Notes: generated by a model not told the origin, from the letters alone. Counted from the first letter of the stretch, positions 10,273 through 22,391 are shown. The stretch: 64,000 nt of DNA from Dactylellina haptotyla (GCA_031310005.1 CM062379.1:6076001-6140000), one strand, 5' to 3'. Made by a program: numbers and translations.

Positions 10273-12031
10273 CTACTGCCGGGCAACAGAAAAAGTATTT
10301 GGCGTGAAGAGTCCGTCCGGGTCAGCCTTTGCCCTAATCTTCACCAACCTCTCATATTTTTCCTGATTGTCGTAGTAAACATTCCAGACTTTGTTCAAAT
10401 CGTAATCGCCAAAGGAACCCCAATGAACACGTCGGTCAGTTTTGCAGAATTTACCATTTGGCCCAATTCCCTCTTGTTCATTTATCGTATGCCAATCCAA
10501 TGCCGTCTGCTTGTGGCCAGGCCCGTAAAAAGCGTCCGCGGTAACGCATAGACTGGAGTCCCTCCAGTTGAAGGATGTTCCGTTATCAGCGTTAGTGGTA
10601 AATTTAGAGTGCTTCCCCCCAAAACATTGCAACTGTGCCGAAAGCCATACTCTGCAGTATAGGTTAGTGTTAGTGCAATAATTATAATTGGGAATATAGG
10701 AAAAATGATAATATCATCGTACCTATTGGCCTCCGGAGCAACCACAGCATCAATTCTCTTCGTCATCCAAGCGGCCCAGCCATCCTTCCCAAGGGTCCTC
10801 GAGTCTGTCAAGTGAGTAGCTTTAACATACGGGTTATCAAATTCACGAATGTTTGTGAATATCCACTGTTTTGTCAATTGTGACATCGGCTTGATCTCAG
10901 GCGGCACATCAAATATAGAACCTTCTCGGATGCGATCAAACCAGTCCATGTCAGGAACATCACTTGGACTGAACGGTACCCATTGCGCGTAAACGACAAT
11001 CACACGAGGCCAGAACGGAGTGCCATCATCACCATAAATCTCAGGATGTTGTTCTCTCATCTTTTCGTCAAGGCCGCCTTCCGTGAACCAATCTAGGAGC
11101 TTGTTCGAAGAACTCAAAACACTGACGCAGTAGTCGTAGTTTCCAGGAAAGTCGTCGTTATCACTTATCTCCACCAAGATATCCAAAAGACGCTCCAAGG
11201 TTCTCGGGTTGTAAAAGAAAAGTGATTTGAGACCTCGAGACCCTTTGTAGTCCTGATCGCGGTGGACTTTGATGGTGAAGTGGGTTATAACGGCAAAATT
11301 CCCAGGGCTTCCGCCAAGTATTCCGAAGAACATGTCCGCATCATTCGCCCTAGTGACTTCTCTGATACTCCCTTGGTAATCTACAATCTCAATCGATACG
11401 ACATGGTCACTGAAAAGGCCGAAACTGCGTCCGAGTTGGCCGTAGCCTCCCTAATCGCATTATTTTATATTAGTCTATGAACGGCTTCAGTTATAGGCAA
11501 TAGAAATATTCATACACTTTGGACATGCCCTCCCAGGTGCACATTAGTGCATTGACCGTGTGGAACAAAGAGTCCATTCTGCCCAAGATAGTCGTTGAAT
11601 TCTCCCAAACCAAAACTGACACTAGTGCGGACGAAGGTCTCGCCACCTCTCTGGAAAATACGACGATCATCTGGGCCTTGGAATGTCTTTTTAAGGTCGA
11701 TTTGAATGTTAGGAGCAGTAGTAGACGAGGCACCTGAGTACTGGTGACCTCCAGTCCGGATAGCAACAGCGACCTTCTGAGATCTCGCGTATTGCAACGT
11801 CTTTACAATATCGTCCTTATTTTTAGGAATTACGATCAAGGCTGGATTCATGTGGTGCTCTTCTCCATAGCTACTCGTCGCGTATTGATACTTCGCATTA
11901 GTATAGTCTGTCGAGGTTGGGGGGAGCTGATCGCCAAGGATACCAGTGATAATGGCGATAGTGTTCAATGGGCGCGAAGGCCGGATTATTGATAAAACGG
12001 TTTTTTGGATCCATGAAATTACGTTACCCAT
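10273..12031 (-). CDS. FAD-linked oxidoreductase, berberine bridge enzyme-like
   Basis: Exons on the minus strand: 12031-11516, 11450-10723 and 10651-10273, with introns of 65 and 71 nt that keep phase; product 540 aa. The FAD-binding (PCMH-type) domain contains RTGGHQYSG with H96 and GQCTNVHLGGHV with C161, the two positions that hold FAD covalently in bicovalent flavoenzymes. HVQSGGYGQLGRSFG follows across intron 1. The C-terminus (WNVYYDNQEKYERLVKIRAKADPDGLF) is the BBE domain. No signal peptide is evident, unlike many relatives. Substrate is unknown; relatives oxidise sugars, alkaloids or polyketides. The tyrosinase gene lies upstream on the same strand with 607 bp between the coding regions, so joint function is possible but unproven. 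Confidence 0.93.
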
Positions 12032-12638
12032 TGTGCTCAGATACAACCCGCGGGAAGAGTAGCAAGTTATGGGATTTGTTGATAATTTCAATTAACTGAC
12101 AGCAATTCGGAACTTTGGCTTTGGGGGTTCCTGATTTCATTTCCGCAAGAATTTCATATTCCGGACGGATTAACTCTTTTATAATTACCCCTTGGGATAC
12201 CTCTCGATGAAAAGGATTCAAGCCTGCGTCATTTCGTGATTTCACAAAACGCGGGAACCCCTCGTGCGGCTGACCACCAAACGCCGATGCGATATACTGA
12301 AATGTGCCGATTCTCAGCCGTCCTGCAGGACAATGAACGCGTAGGCATATTCCGGCCAATGTAACACAAGAAAAATGCACGGATCAGCAAGGCGCACGGT
12401 TTTCAACAGAACTTTTCATTTTATAAGACCCGAGCCAAGCCTATTGGGTCGAGAAACTATCCACTTATATACACTTGCAAACTAATCCAAGCCTTCCGGC
12501 TTCCCACTCTGCTACAAAACTCAAACTGTGGAACAAGCGAAAAGAGCTGTGTGGGACTAGTACGGCATCTGGCCTTGCGAGACAACGAAAAGAGAAACAT
12601 ATGCATACTTATATATATTTACAACTTCTTATTTCCGT
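12032..12638. other. Intergenic between FAD oxidoreductase and tyrosinase
   Basis: Promoter of the FAD oxidoreductase and 3' region of tyrosinase, both on the minus strand. No coding exon seen. Confidence 0.4.
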
Positions 12639-15124
12639 TTAAGTCTGGATGCTGGTGGTATTTTCCGCCCATGGGATTTCACGAGTACCGTCAACCTTGA
12701 AAGGATACTTAATTTCGTCAATGGACTTGATGCCACCAACGTATTTGTCGGTAACATTAACGTGGTAGTAGTAATCAGAAGAGTAGTACGGCAAGACATC
12801 AGGTTTACCATCGTCATAGATATCGCGGGAGTAGACGGCATACTTGGCCGTGTAGAGGTCTTGGAAGTAGCATGGTTTGCCGTTCTACAAGGAAATTAGC
12901 ACTAAAACTTATCCCGAATGACTAGAAACTTGAACTTACAGCGATGATAGTGTAGTAGAGATCTTGAGTAAGATAGGAGGTGATCTTGTATGGGTCTGAT
13001 TCATAGTATCCGTAGTCCTTCAAGTAAGAGTTGAGAGACACGTCCACGAAACGAATGCGAGACTGCTTATATTGATCAACAGATCCCATGCTCATGGAGC
13101 TCAAACTGCCGATGTATCCCTTGCCGTATGGGTCGCCATATGGATCAGATGGGCGAGTGCCGCCGTAAACATAAATGTCGAAGCCGCCGGGAATCTCGGC
13201 TTGGTCGATGAGCAGACGGACATTCCAGTCACGGATAACAGTGCCAGGAATTGGTGTTCGGCCTTTACCATAGAGGGTATTCACTTGACCGGTGGTAAAG
13301 GTATCAAGATCGGCTGGAGATTTGCCTTGGTAGGCGCATGGTACTTCGGGGTAACCATATTTCATGGACCAGATAGTGCTGACTGGATTCAAATGACTGG
13401 ACTTATACCATGAGCCGTCAGCACGACGGAATGGGAATAAATCTGTGGTTTGGTCATCGATAGTATTTGGTGGAACTGGACGAGCGAAAGTGCCAACTGC
13501 CGACGCTGGGGTAACGAAGAGACTGGGCTGTGTGGCTTGGAACATGGCCATCAAGCGGTCGACATTACAGTGGTGGAGCCAGAAAAGCGGATCTAAATCT
13601 CATTAGCATGGCTCCCATGGTGCAAATATAAAAAGGGTTCTAAATAAATTACCAAAAGAGCTATATGCCACATATCCCATGTTTCCGCCGCCGCCAGTCG
13701 CGCCGTGAACGCCATCGTGGACACCTTCAATGCGGTTGGAGAAAAGATTGTAACTTCCACTGAGGAAAGCAGTATAAGTGGACGTAACACGGCTTGAAAA
13801 CCCGCCTTGCATATTGCTCGACGCGAGATACGACCGGTCATTCCAACTGCCATCTGGATATCTACGAGTGCTCATATGAGCATTGAACGGAGATCCAAAT
13901 GGAGCAATAGAGGAGGCCGACAAAAAGTTGTAGGCGAACAGTGGGTTGTTGATAACTGCGCTAACTGGATTACCAAAGCTGTCCGGTCGGACAACAGTAA
14001 CAGTCGTCGCCATCGTAATCGGAGGCAGGTAACTTTGGGTGGTTGGGTCAGCCCAATCCCAGTACGGAAGCCTCACTCGGCCAGCAGCTGCCAAGTATTG
14101 AGTCAACGCTGTTCCGGTGAATGTGCTAGCGATAGACATAGCGGCGTGGAAGAGAGCTTGCTCAAGAGCCAGGAGATACGGTCTATGCCATGTAGTGAAC
14201 AATGCGCTACCATGAGTACAGTAACCACGGGTATAATCATATGAACCGGGTCCCATCTGCCATGTAACAAATCTATTCCACAAATATTATATTAGTAAAC
14301 AGATATTTTTGAGGGCATTTATCGAGCTCTCATTTTAAACTTACGGTGCACCGTGGATACCAGCGAGTTGATAATGACTGAAGGGATCAGAGTCCGGAGT
14401 CGCTTGGACTTTTTGCCAAGCCAAGAGCAACATATTGAATTGGTCAGGATCGGTCCTCTGAAGAGTTTCAATCTTCAGGCGGTTGTAGCAAGTGTTATTT
14501 GCGCCGACGACTGGTGTATAGGTGGGCGTAGCAGATGTCTTGGTGGAACTCGTTGTAGTACGAGTTGTAGTCTTACTAGTCGTCGTGGTTCCTGGAGTTG
14601 TGTAGCCGCCATATCCTCCTGGTGTAGTGTAACCCGGTGTGGTATAGACTATAGGTGTTGTGGTAGGAGGTGTATATACAGGAAGAGTCGATGATTTCGT
14701 AGTGCTACTCACGGGAATCGGACTCAAGCTTAAAGATAGAGATGCCGTTCCAAGTGTGGGAAATCGAGTAGTAAGCCCTATTGTTCGGGTTGCAGGGGCG
14801 ATAGTAAGAGTAACTGGTGCCAGCGCTCTTTTTCCTTTATGCTTAATCGGATCTACAACCAGTACTTAGTATCATATATCAAAGGCCCACTTGTATTTAG
14901 CTATCTGATGGAGGCTCCAGTGAACAAGATCGATTCTTGATGCACATATCATATATTATAGCAAGCCAATCGAGGTTGAGGTATAGATAGAAAAATATTA
15001 TATGATGAGGCTGATTTGGGAATTTACCTGAGTCCGGCTTATATTTCGCTGGCACAGCCTCAACTCCGACAGAGGAGACGGTGAGCAGAGTAAGGGCGGT
15101 GGCAGCCCATTTGCAGTAAACCAT
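12639..15124 (-). CDS. Secreted tyrosinase (type 3 copper protein) with mucin-like linker
   Basis: Five exons: 15124-15028, 14852-14345, 14272-13653, 13592-12940 and 12884-12639; introns of 175, 72, 60 and 55 nt all keep phase; product 707 aa. A signal peptide (MVYCKWAATALTLLTVSSVG) is followed by a short propeptide ending GKR (K40-R41), a likely Kex2 site. Then comes a Thr/Pro/Ser-rich linker, about residues 75-140, likely O-glycosylated. Copper site A uses H199 (GIHG), H222 (YCTHG) and H231 (WHRPYL); C220-T-H222 is the Cys-x-His thioether motif. Site B has H387, H391 (GVHDGVHG) and the HH at 415-416 (DPLFWLHHCNVDR). The enzyme oxidises phenols and catechols to quinones outside the cell. The linker placed before the catalytic domain is unusual. 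All copper ligands are present. Confidence 0.95.
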
Positions 15125-17331
15125 CGTGAAAAGAGTTCAACCTCGCACAGTCGGCGAAGAAATAGATGGGCGGATGGGGCTTTGCGTTGCCTGACGTTGG
15201 AGTGGCTCTAAGCAGATCGGATCGGCGGGCGAAGCCTGCCCTTTTATCTTGTCTTCAAAGGATCCCAGACCTGGTAGGCAGTCCTGATCAAGAATGCCGC
15301 TTAACCTGAATAGTCAAATCCGCACGCGACAAAGCACAGGTCGTAGGATATCTTTGAACCCTGTGCGACAAGCCGGTGGAGCGGGATACATGCAGCCTCG
15401 GCGATATCATAACCCTAACCCGCAAGGCTCTTCAGCTGAACTTTCAGGCTCTTCATAGCGATATTGCAGAAGCGATATTGCAGATATATGAGACTAGGGA
15501 TTTTGCAATGACGGCATATCATCGGCGACTGATAGCATCTAGAAACGCACCAATCAGCAGGTTCGGGATCCTGGAGTGCCATGCAGGAGAGCTGCGATAG
15601 GGCCTCATGAAGCGGCATTTAGGAAGTCTCAACCGTCAATCGATTTCGCAAATTCAAGTAACTGTGAAGCTTCCTATTCAATTCGCTTAACCTGGCCCTA
15701 TCTATTAAGCTTGGCGAGAACTGTGCTACATATTCATCTCGGAAGTAGCTTGATATGTGGCCCGGAACTATAGCCATGCGTCTAAGCGAATGATTGATTC
15801 AGAAATTCATGGTTTTAATATACCCATTTGCTTAAAGGATTAACAGAACCAGGGTGCAAACAATAATATATGCTTCAGGAATAGCTTGGTGGTTAAAGAT
15901 CTCGAATGTCCATAGCTCCCTGAGCAAAAGCCGCAGGAGACGCCAAAACGGGGTAGATCTCAGGGGAAATCGGATGTTTTGGGCCACGTTATTGGTCAGT
16001 AAAATAGTGATTATGGGGAATATAAGATTCAACTCGTCTCCTCCTAACCCCATATTGTTTTCGGAAACTAATATTGCTCGTGCGAAAATATATCAAAGCA
16101 CAGGTAGGTTTTGGAATAGCTTGGTTGAGGCAACGGAAGCAAAGCTGGGGATTATGCGTTGAGTGATATTATACCACAATCCCTGCGAGCTTGTGCGACA
16201 TGGGTCCTCACACTTTTACCGGCGTCCCTTTCTGGTAGCGTTTGATGCATGGTGCACGGTGTTATACTTCGTCCTGCAGTTCAAAAATAACCCCAGATAA
16301 TAGCCTGGGCGGATCGACGGGACTAATTTACCTTAAGTAAACATTTCTTAAGTTTCAAGGAGCAGGGTTCAGATAATTTTCTATACGACGCACGAACATT
16401 CTATGCGGGTGCAAGGAGTTAACTAGTTGAACCGTCTATTATTGGACGAAAACAACTTTTAACATTCCGAGTCGCTACGATGAAGCATCCTGTGCGGCTA
16501 ATATTGAGTTTTCGTTGATGTCAGGATCGCAAAACTTTTAGCTTTCCAAATGCCGTTAAAATAAGCGAGTATAAATCGAGATTTGGAGCTCCGATACTCT
16601 TTGTCAAATCCATTGGTCTTGTTAATCCCTCAAGCTCCAGAGAAAGTTCCTAATTCGAAACGTTTCGAACTCTGCCAAACAAAAGATAGCGCGAACAAAA
16701 GATTACCCGAGGTTTGCACTGTAAACATATCGGCATGAAATTCAGTTCATATAATTGATCAACTATAGTAACGTCGAGATGATCATTACTTCTTTTATTC
16801 TAGCCGGTATATGAGAGAGGCCAGTAGCTCTAGACATACAATCGCCCACATCTAGTGCAATACAGCGAAATAGGGCTTACATTAATTTTACAGACAGATT
16901 TTCGAATATTATGAATCATATATGCATTTGGGAAATTCTGAGAACGCGCGAATTATCCTGGTTCAGTATCCTTGGTATTCAAACATCAATCACAAGTATT
17001 TACTTCGAGTAATTTTAATGATCCGAGGGAACAGGAATCTTCATTGAGAAACTACAAAAGAGCTTAGAACATCTTATAGATACATTAATTTATACTTGGT
17101 ATCAAATTACGGTGTCATGGGATGCTGACTTGCCCATGCATGTAGAACTGAAGCCGCTAAAATATCAGCACTTTTCCAGCAAACAACTACAACTGCAATC
17201 TTTTCTAAGCCTAAGTGATGTATTCCTTACTCTTGATAGGTATTTAAAAGTTATTAGGTGAAATAATGACACAGATATCTTAACAAAAGTTTGAATGAGG
17301 GTGGGCACAAACCTTCATTTTTAGGAGATAT
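15125..17331. other. AT-rich intergenic region with tyrosinase promoter
   Basis: The first 100-400 bp are the tyrosinase promoter. A perfect 14-bp tandem duplication lies at 15457-15484. The remainder to about 17,300 is AT-rich with no supportable coding exon and no recognisable transposon protein. Confidence 0.4.
15457..15484. repeat. Perfect 14-bp tandem duplication upstream of tyrosinase
   Basis: The unit agcgatattgcaga occurs twice without a gap, about 330 bp upstream of the tyrosinase start codon. It could be a doubled regulator site or a simple replication slip. Confidence 0.85.
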
Positions 17332-18363
17332 TCAGCACGTATGGCGAGTTCTCCCAAACAAGTTGACCTTATTCACAACTGCCTCCCCTAAGAAAGTCTG
17401 GATTGCTGTTCCCGGATGGAACGCGTTCCACCACAAGCAGCTTACGCCGTCACCGTTATAACAAACGGCATCCGGTGCACCATAAGCAGTAGGATTATCA
17501 AGCGCTTGATTGAATACTCCGGTAGTGTCATAGTACCAGAATTGCGAGTCATCAACCTCGAGCTGATCCTTGAACTCGTTATATTTTGTTTTTATGGCAT
17601 CATTGAGAACTGTAACGGCCAGTTTCCAATTTTTCTGTACTGTCGAATTGTATCCTAGTACTTGCGGAGTTCTGTAAATGGGTGGTACGCTGAGTACGAG
17701 AAAATTCCGGGCGCCTAGCTCGTGAAGAAGGGCTATTAGTTCAAACTGGCGGTTTACGATGGTCTGTGCTAGAGACTGCCAGTTTGGATTTAAGGGTGTG
17801 CTCTCGTTAACTTTAACACCCGGCCCGGTCATAAAAGCGCCATGTTGGATGTCATTGATTCCGAAGAATTGGGTGAAAAGTGTAGTGCAGCTTTCCCAGG
17901 TCGCTTTGGGTGTTGTGGCGTTACGAGCGTAATACTGGACGAATCGTTGCACTTGTTGGACGTATGATGAAGTGCTACTAGTTGATAGGATAATGGCAAC
18001 GTCGGTAATGGCACCACTGATGGCAAGATTATAGTCGAAAATGTTGCCGAAGGACTGGTTCACAAAATAGCCGATATAGTTCTGCCCGTTGTTGTTGGTT
18101 GAGCCGGGGAATGCTGGGTTGCCAATCGGATTCGATGAATTCGGCTGTGTACCAGTGACACTGAACCCTGTCGTCGTATAACTATCGCCACTAAATAGGG
18201 TTATCAGTGTAGCTCTATACGTTTAGTAGTCCAAAAGGAGTGCCTACAAAGTAAATACTTTGTCGAATTTAGGTGTGCTGGCAGCGCGGTTCCAAAGTTT
18301 GGGCAGGGTAGCCCCACTAGCCCCTACCACCAGGATGCTAAGCATAAACAATAATGTCTTCAT
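17332..18363 (-). CDS. GDSL-type carbohydrate esterase (CE16-like acetylesterase), secreted
   Basis: Two exons, 18363-18248 and 18190-17332, separated by a 57-nt intron (GTAGGC donor, ATTTAG acceptor) that exactly rebuilds FDKVFTFGDSYTTTGF; product 324 aa. The N-terminus MKTLLFMLSILVVGASG is a signal peptide. The catalytic serine is in GDSY, with FGIND carrying the block III Asn/Asp region, and the C-terminal WWNAFHPG holds the catalytic His. The residue three before that His is Asn rather than the Asp of the classic GDSL triad. Enzymes of this family remove acetyl groups from short xylo-oligosaccharides and other sugars outside the cell. The gene is on the same strand as the tyrosinase, 2.2 kb away. 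Confidence 0.92.
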
Positions 18364-20054
18364 TTTGCAAAATCAGGAACAATCTTGTAATCATGAACAG
18401 GATACTAGCAGATACAAAATTCTACCACCCAACATTGTAGGTGAATCATGGTAACTTATATAATATAAATACTGGCCCCAATTACTTCGATCCCAGCTTC
18501 CACGAAAGCTCAACGAGGGCTAAATTGATTTAAGATATTGTTAGTGGTCGCGGACGAAGGGATCGACCGGGTTAGGCATCGGGAGAACATTTAAAAGTTC
18601 TCCCAGGCATTTACGGTTGGCCTGAATAGCTTTGAAACCACCACCTCAACTAGAGTCCCAAAGATCCACTGTTCATGATCAGCGACATTAATTGCAATTA
18701 ATTGAGGGACGGAACGAATTGTGTGTTTGGCGACTCGGTTAAAAGCTGGAACCATGGGTGGGCACACGCTGCCAAGGCCGAAAATTCCACCAATAGTGTA
18801 GGCATCTGCGCGCTTCCAACAAGAGCAACGCACTCATGCAACGAGATGTCTAGCTCTAATGATGGATTTCGGGTATTTATGTCATACATCGTATAACAGC
18901 AAATAAAATTCCGAGCTTTTAAGAGAATTAAGTCTCCAAAGCTCTTCGTATAGTTTGGCAATGCAACCACAGTCAAGTTATGAGACTGACTGCTTCGTGT
19001 AATACAAGAATGGCTAAGTTGAAACTCAACAATGAGACGGCTCCGGCGTACGCCCCACCCAATTGGAAAACTGCGAGATAAATAACCAGTAGAGTGTGTC
19101 TGCTCGACCTTTACGGTTAAACTAAGATTCCGATCCTATTTAGGTAAATTTATATACTAAACAGCGCACTTAAATCTTTTCAAACTACCCTACTTTTATT
19201 CTAACAATTCCATTCCTGATCTACAGATATTCCACGAGTAACAAACACAGACTAGGCGCAAGCCCAGGCTCTAGACTTGAGCTATATAAAATCACCGGCA
19301 CGGTCGTACGGACACATAGTAGATATAGATATTCTATCGAATCTAAATACATGGGCTTATAATAGAAAATTGCAAGACGTTAACGATAATAAAGATAGAT
19401 GGCTTCATGTCGAATGTACGAAGCGACGGAGAAACTCAGATCCAGACGCTGTCTAGTGCGTGTCGACTGCCGAATGTGGTGTGCTGGGATTCGGCTAAAC
19501 ATACAAGGATCGTCGACATTCGCTTTCGAACTGGTACCCACTCCATCAAGATGTGCGGGGAAGAGGTCAACACTCCAGCGGGGAAGCCTTGTTGTAATTA
19601 TTGCTCCGCAACTCCAGAAGCTAATCAGATTCTCCATATATGCGGACTCCACGCGATTTGCATGGTTGCGAGGTTCCCCGCTGAGTCAAATGGCCGTAAC
19701 TCTTTTGAACACGGTGGTTTATTTCTCCTTTCTCCTCATTGACTTTTCTGCTATGCGGATCGGATAATCTCATTTTGACTGATGTCGAGAACGAGTGCCC
19801 AAAGACAGATAGCCATTCTAGGATAAATACTAAGATCCTAGCGGTGCCTTCCAGGAAGTAGTTCGGTGGAGGTACCTTGAAACTGATAGATGAATAATAA
19901 CCTGCTTCTGTAATGAAGCCAGATCCGCGAGCGGAAAGATGGAGGGATAGCTTCTATTATAGCAAACCGTGATATATCCTCCTCTTGTCTCCCGTCGATT
20001 CGGAAACACGGATCTCCCATTGAGATCGTCTAAGAAGCTATGCTTCACCTTCCT
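18364..20054. other. AT-rich intergenic region, about 1.7 kb
   Basis: Promoter of the CE16 gene on the left. Several short overlapping frames on both strands at 19,380-19,770 have no consistent coding signal. No gene called. Confidence 0.35.
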
Positions 20055-22391
20055 TCATGGGATTTTAGGTGAACCCGAACTATCTCTGGATGTACTACGG
20101 CTACGGTTTGAGCCCTTCCTTGGGGAAGCTTTCCTTGGAGACTTGACATTCGGCCTGATATATACACCGGATTGCCTGGTTAGAATAATACTAGGAGAAG
20201 AGGCGGATCGGGGCTGAACTGGTGGCCGGCATTGCTTCGATTTAGCTTGTGGTTGGTCTTTGGGAAATTTGATTGTATAGCTATATGTTGACTCGGGTGT
20301 AGGTTCAATAACCCGTACGGAATATGGTGATGTAATTATTGATGGGCTCGATTCTAGTCCCGGTTCTAATGGTGGTGTTATATTGATCGGGCAAGAATCC
20401 GAGGATTCCGGAACCGATATAGAGTGACCAGGTACTACCAATGAGTCCGAGGTCTCACAATCGTCTATCGGCGAGTGTTCTTCCTGCTTCGATGGACTTG
20501 GGGGTTCCGCCTCATGGGTAGAGGGTTCTGAGTTCGGCAGTGCTGGTTCAATCACAACATCAACAATCTGAGCAGAAGGCTGTTCTGATTCCGCAATCGG
20601 ATCAGGAGGTATACAAAGTGAACTAGAGTCCCGTACCAAAGAAACATTAGAACTATTTCGTTGGGCAAACACGATTGAAGATATCGAGTTGCGGATGGTC
20701 ATCGAGTCAATGATATCCGACTCGTCGCCGACATGCTTTGTTCCAACAATATTGTGAACATCATAGTTTTGAGTTCGAGGATTTTGCGCCGGAATTGGCA
20801 ATAGACGCTCTGGATCTTCAGCTGCTAGAACCGGAGGTCCTTTGATGAGATTCGCGAAGGCAGGGAAGAACTGGAAATTCCAGTTCCTTCTCAATTGATA
20901 TCTTCTGCTCGAAGGAAGTTTCATGTTGTTGTTGTCGTTGTTGTTGTCGTCGTGCTGTGCCGCGCTTCTTCTAATTTCACCACTCGATTTTCGGCCTGTC
21001 TGTCGTTTGAACAGACTCCACGAAAATGGCGCCCGGAGTGGGAAACTGAAGCTCTTTTGAGGAACGTCTTTTCTTTCCGTTTGAATTGCAGTCGTATGCC
21101 ACGATCGTGACCTCGTCGCAGTAGACGCTGCGTCGGTGCTTTGATTATGCGGTAACGTGTCCATGCTCACAGGTAGGACCGGCGGCGGGTGTATTATATT
21201 ATCTATGCGTGTTATGATATTCTGGATATCAAACCACGATGGCGCAGGTTTTGTTACAAGACTCGCCGCTGTGGGCGCAGGTGTGTCACCGGGGTTATTA
21301 TCTGACTGCGAAGGTGCAGCTGTGCCGCCCGCCTTGTTGTTGTTGACTTGAGTAATAAACACCCAAACCACATGAATGCTCGTACAAACGGCAATAACAA
21401 TCGCGACCACCTGTCCCACAGAGTATGTTGTCGAGCTCTGACTGATATTGGCACCCTGGATAGCCAGAGTCACCAGCACAAAGGTTGCCACCGAGAGCAC
21501 ATTGTTGTCCAACAGGATAAGAAATCCTTGGAGCCTCGTACCCGTGTACTTCGCCCACAGATCCGTGTCGTGACGTTCCACAGAATCGTAGTGTTTGGTG
21601 TTGTTCAAGGCGAAGTCCGCAACAAATGCAAACGAGATTACTCGGTACGCATAATAAACCCACCACGATGCAGGAACCGCCGGGGCTGACTGCTGTGCGC
21701 AGGTGGAGACTGTGCCCCACCAGTAGATTGAGAAGCACCCGCATGAGTTTTCTGGCATCCCGAGTTTCCCGTTCGTGATGTAGGCCATTAACACACCGAT
21801 GACAACAAGACCAACGCCAGCTGTCAAGACGACAAATCTCACTTGCCATCTTGCAGCCAGTATTTCTTTTGCGCACAGCTGGACAACAGCAGAGTTGTTT
21901 AGGATGTCGAGTATCATGACACCAAGGATGCCGTCCACGGGTTCCAATATTGCTCTTTGCAGGTTATGCAGGATCGCTATGGCTAGACTGACATGCGTGA
22001 GAATAAGGCCTGCACCGAAAGTTTTGGGCGCACCTGATTCTTCTATTCCAGTGCTGAGAAAGGCACCGAGAAGAGTAAACCCGATCTGTAGGCCAAAGGC
22101 AACCATGTTACCGGTCCCACCGATATCAGAATTAAGTTTGGCTACGCAATTTTCTCCTTCTGTGACGGAGACGGTTCGGTTCGAAAAGAGAACGGAAACC
22201 GTGAGAACAAGCCATAGGCAATGTGAACTCACGGTGAAAAACTGGAACCACGTTGTTTGCTCGTAGGGGTATAGTATATTCTTGATTCTACCAAGTTTGA
22301 GGATTCCAGCAATCTTTTCGTGGTTGGTCCAAACAAGCATCGAGCCGAGTTTTGAGATGAGCAGACTAGTTGCGAAGAACAGTGCGAGCAT
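20055..22391 (-). CDS. Polytopic membrane protein of unknown function with long Ser/Pro-rich tail
   Basis: A single 778-aa open frame. By eye it has about nine hydrophobic helices: near residues 1-20, 46-70, 93-114, 124-144, 151-173, 183-204, 241-260, 286-312 and 325-348. The remaining 430 residues are hydrophilic and Ser/Pro-rich, with a poly-Asn/Asp patch (DDNNNDNNN) and a basic C-terminus (SPRKASPRKGSNRSRSTS), probably cytoplasmic and phosphorylated. Three cysteines sit close together in the loop after helix 6 (ENSCGCFSIYWWGTVSTC), as would suit a disulfide. I do not recognise the family. The tail suggests a signalling or scaffold role rather than a plain transporter. The start gives an N-terminal hydrophobic helix immediately; no intron is apparent. 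Confidence 0.82.
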   Translation of the reverse strand: MLALFFATSLLISKLGSMLVWTNHEKIAGILKLGRIKNILYPYEQTTWFQFFTVSSHCLWLVLTVSVLFSNRTVSVTEGENCVAKLNSDIGGTGNMVAFGLQIGFTLLGAFLSTGIEESGAPKTFGAGLILTHVSLAIAILHNLQRAILEPVDGILGVMILDILNNSAVVQLCAKEILAARWQVRFVVLTAGVGLVVIGVLMAYITNGKLGMPENSCGCFSIYWWGTVSTCAQQSAPAVPASWWVYYAYRVISFAFVADFALNNTKHYDSVERHDTDLWAKYTGTRLQGFLILLDNNVLSVATFVLVTLAIQGANISQSSTTYSVGQVVAIVIAVCTSIHVVWVFITQVNNNKAGGTAAPSQSDNNPGDTPAPTAASLVTKPAPSWFDIQNIITRIDNIIHPPPVLPVSMDTLPHNQSTDAASTATRSRSWHTTAIQTERKDVPQKSFSFPLRAPFSWSLFKRQTGRKSSGEIRRSAAQHDDNNNDNNNMKLPSSRRYQLRRNWNFQFFPAFANLIKGPPVLAAEDPERLLPIPAQNPRTQNYDVHNIVGTKHVGDESDIIDSMTIRNSISSIVFAQRNSSNVSLVRDSSSLCIPPDPIAESEQPSAQIVDVVIEPALPNSEPSTHEAEPPSPSKQEEHSPIDDCETSDSLVVPGHSISVPESSDSCPINITPPLEPGLESSPSIITSPYSVRVIEPTPESTYSYTIKFPKDQPQAKSKQCRPPVQPRSASSPSIILTRQSGVYIRPNVKSPRKASPRKGSNRSRSTSRDSSGSPKIP

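Noticed and set aside
15408-15423. ataaccctaaccc, telomere-like
   Set aside because: Only two repeat units, not a telomere or a clear internal telomeric tract.
19380-19770. Overlapping frames of 90-122 codons on both strands
   Set aside because: Three overlapping frames with no consistent codon bias, domain or splice structure; treated as random.
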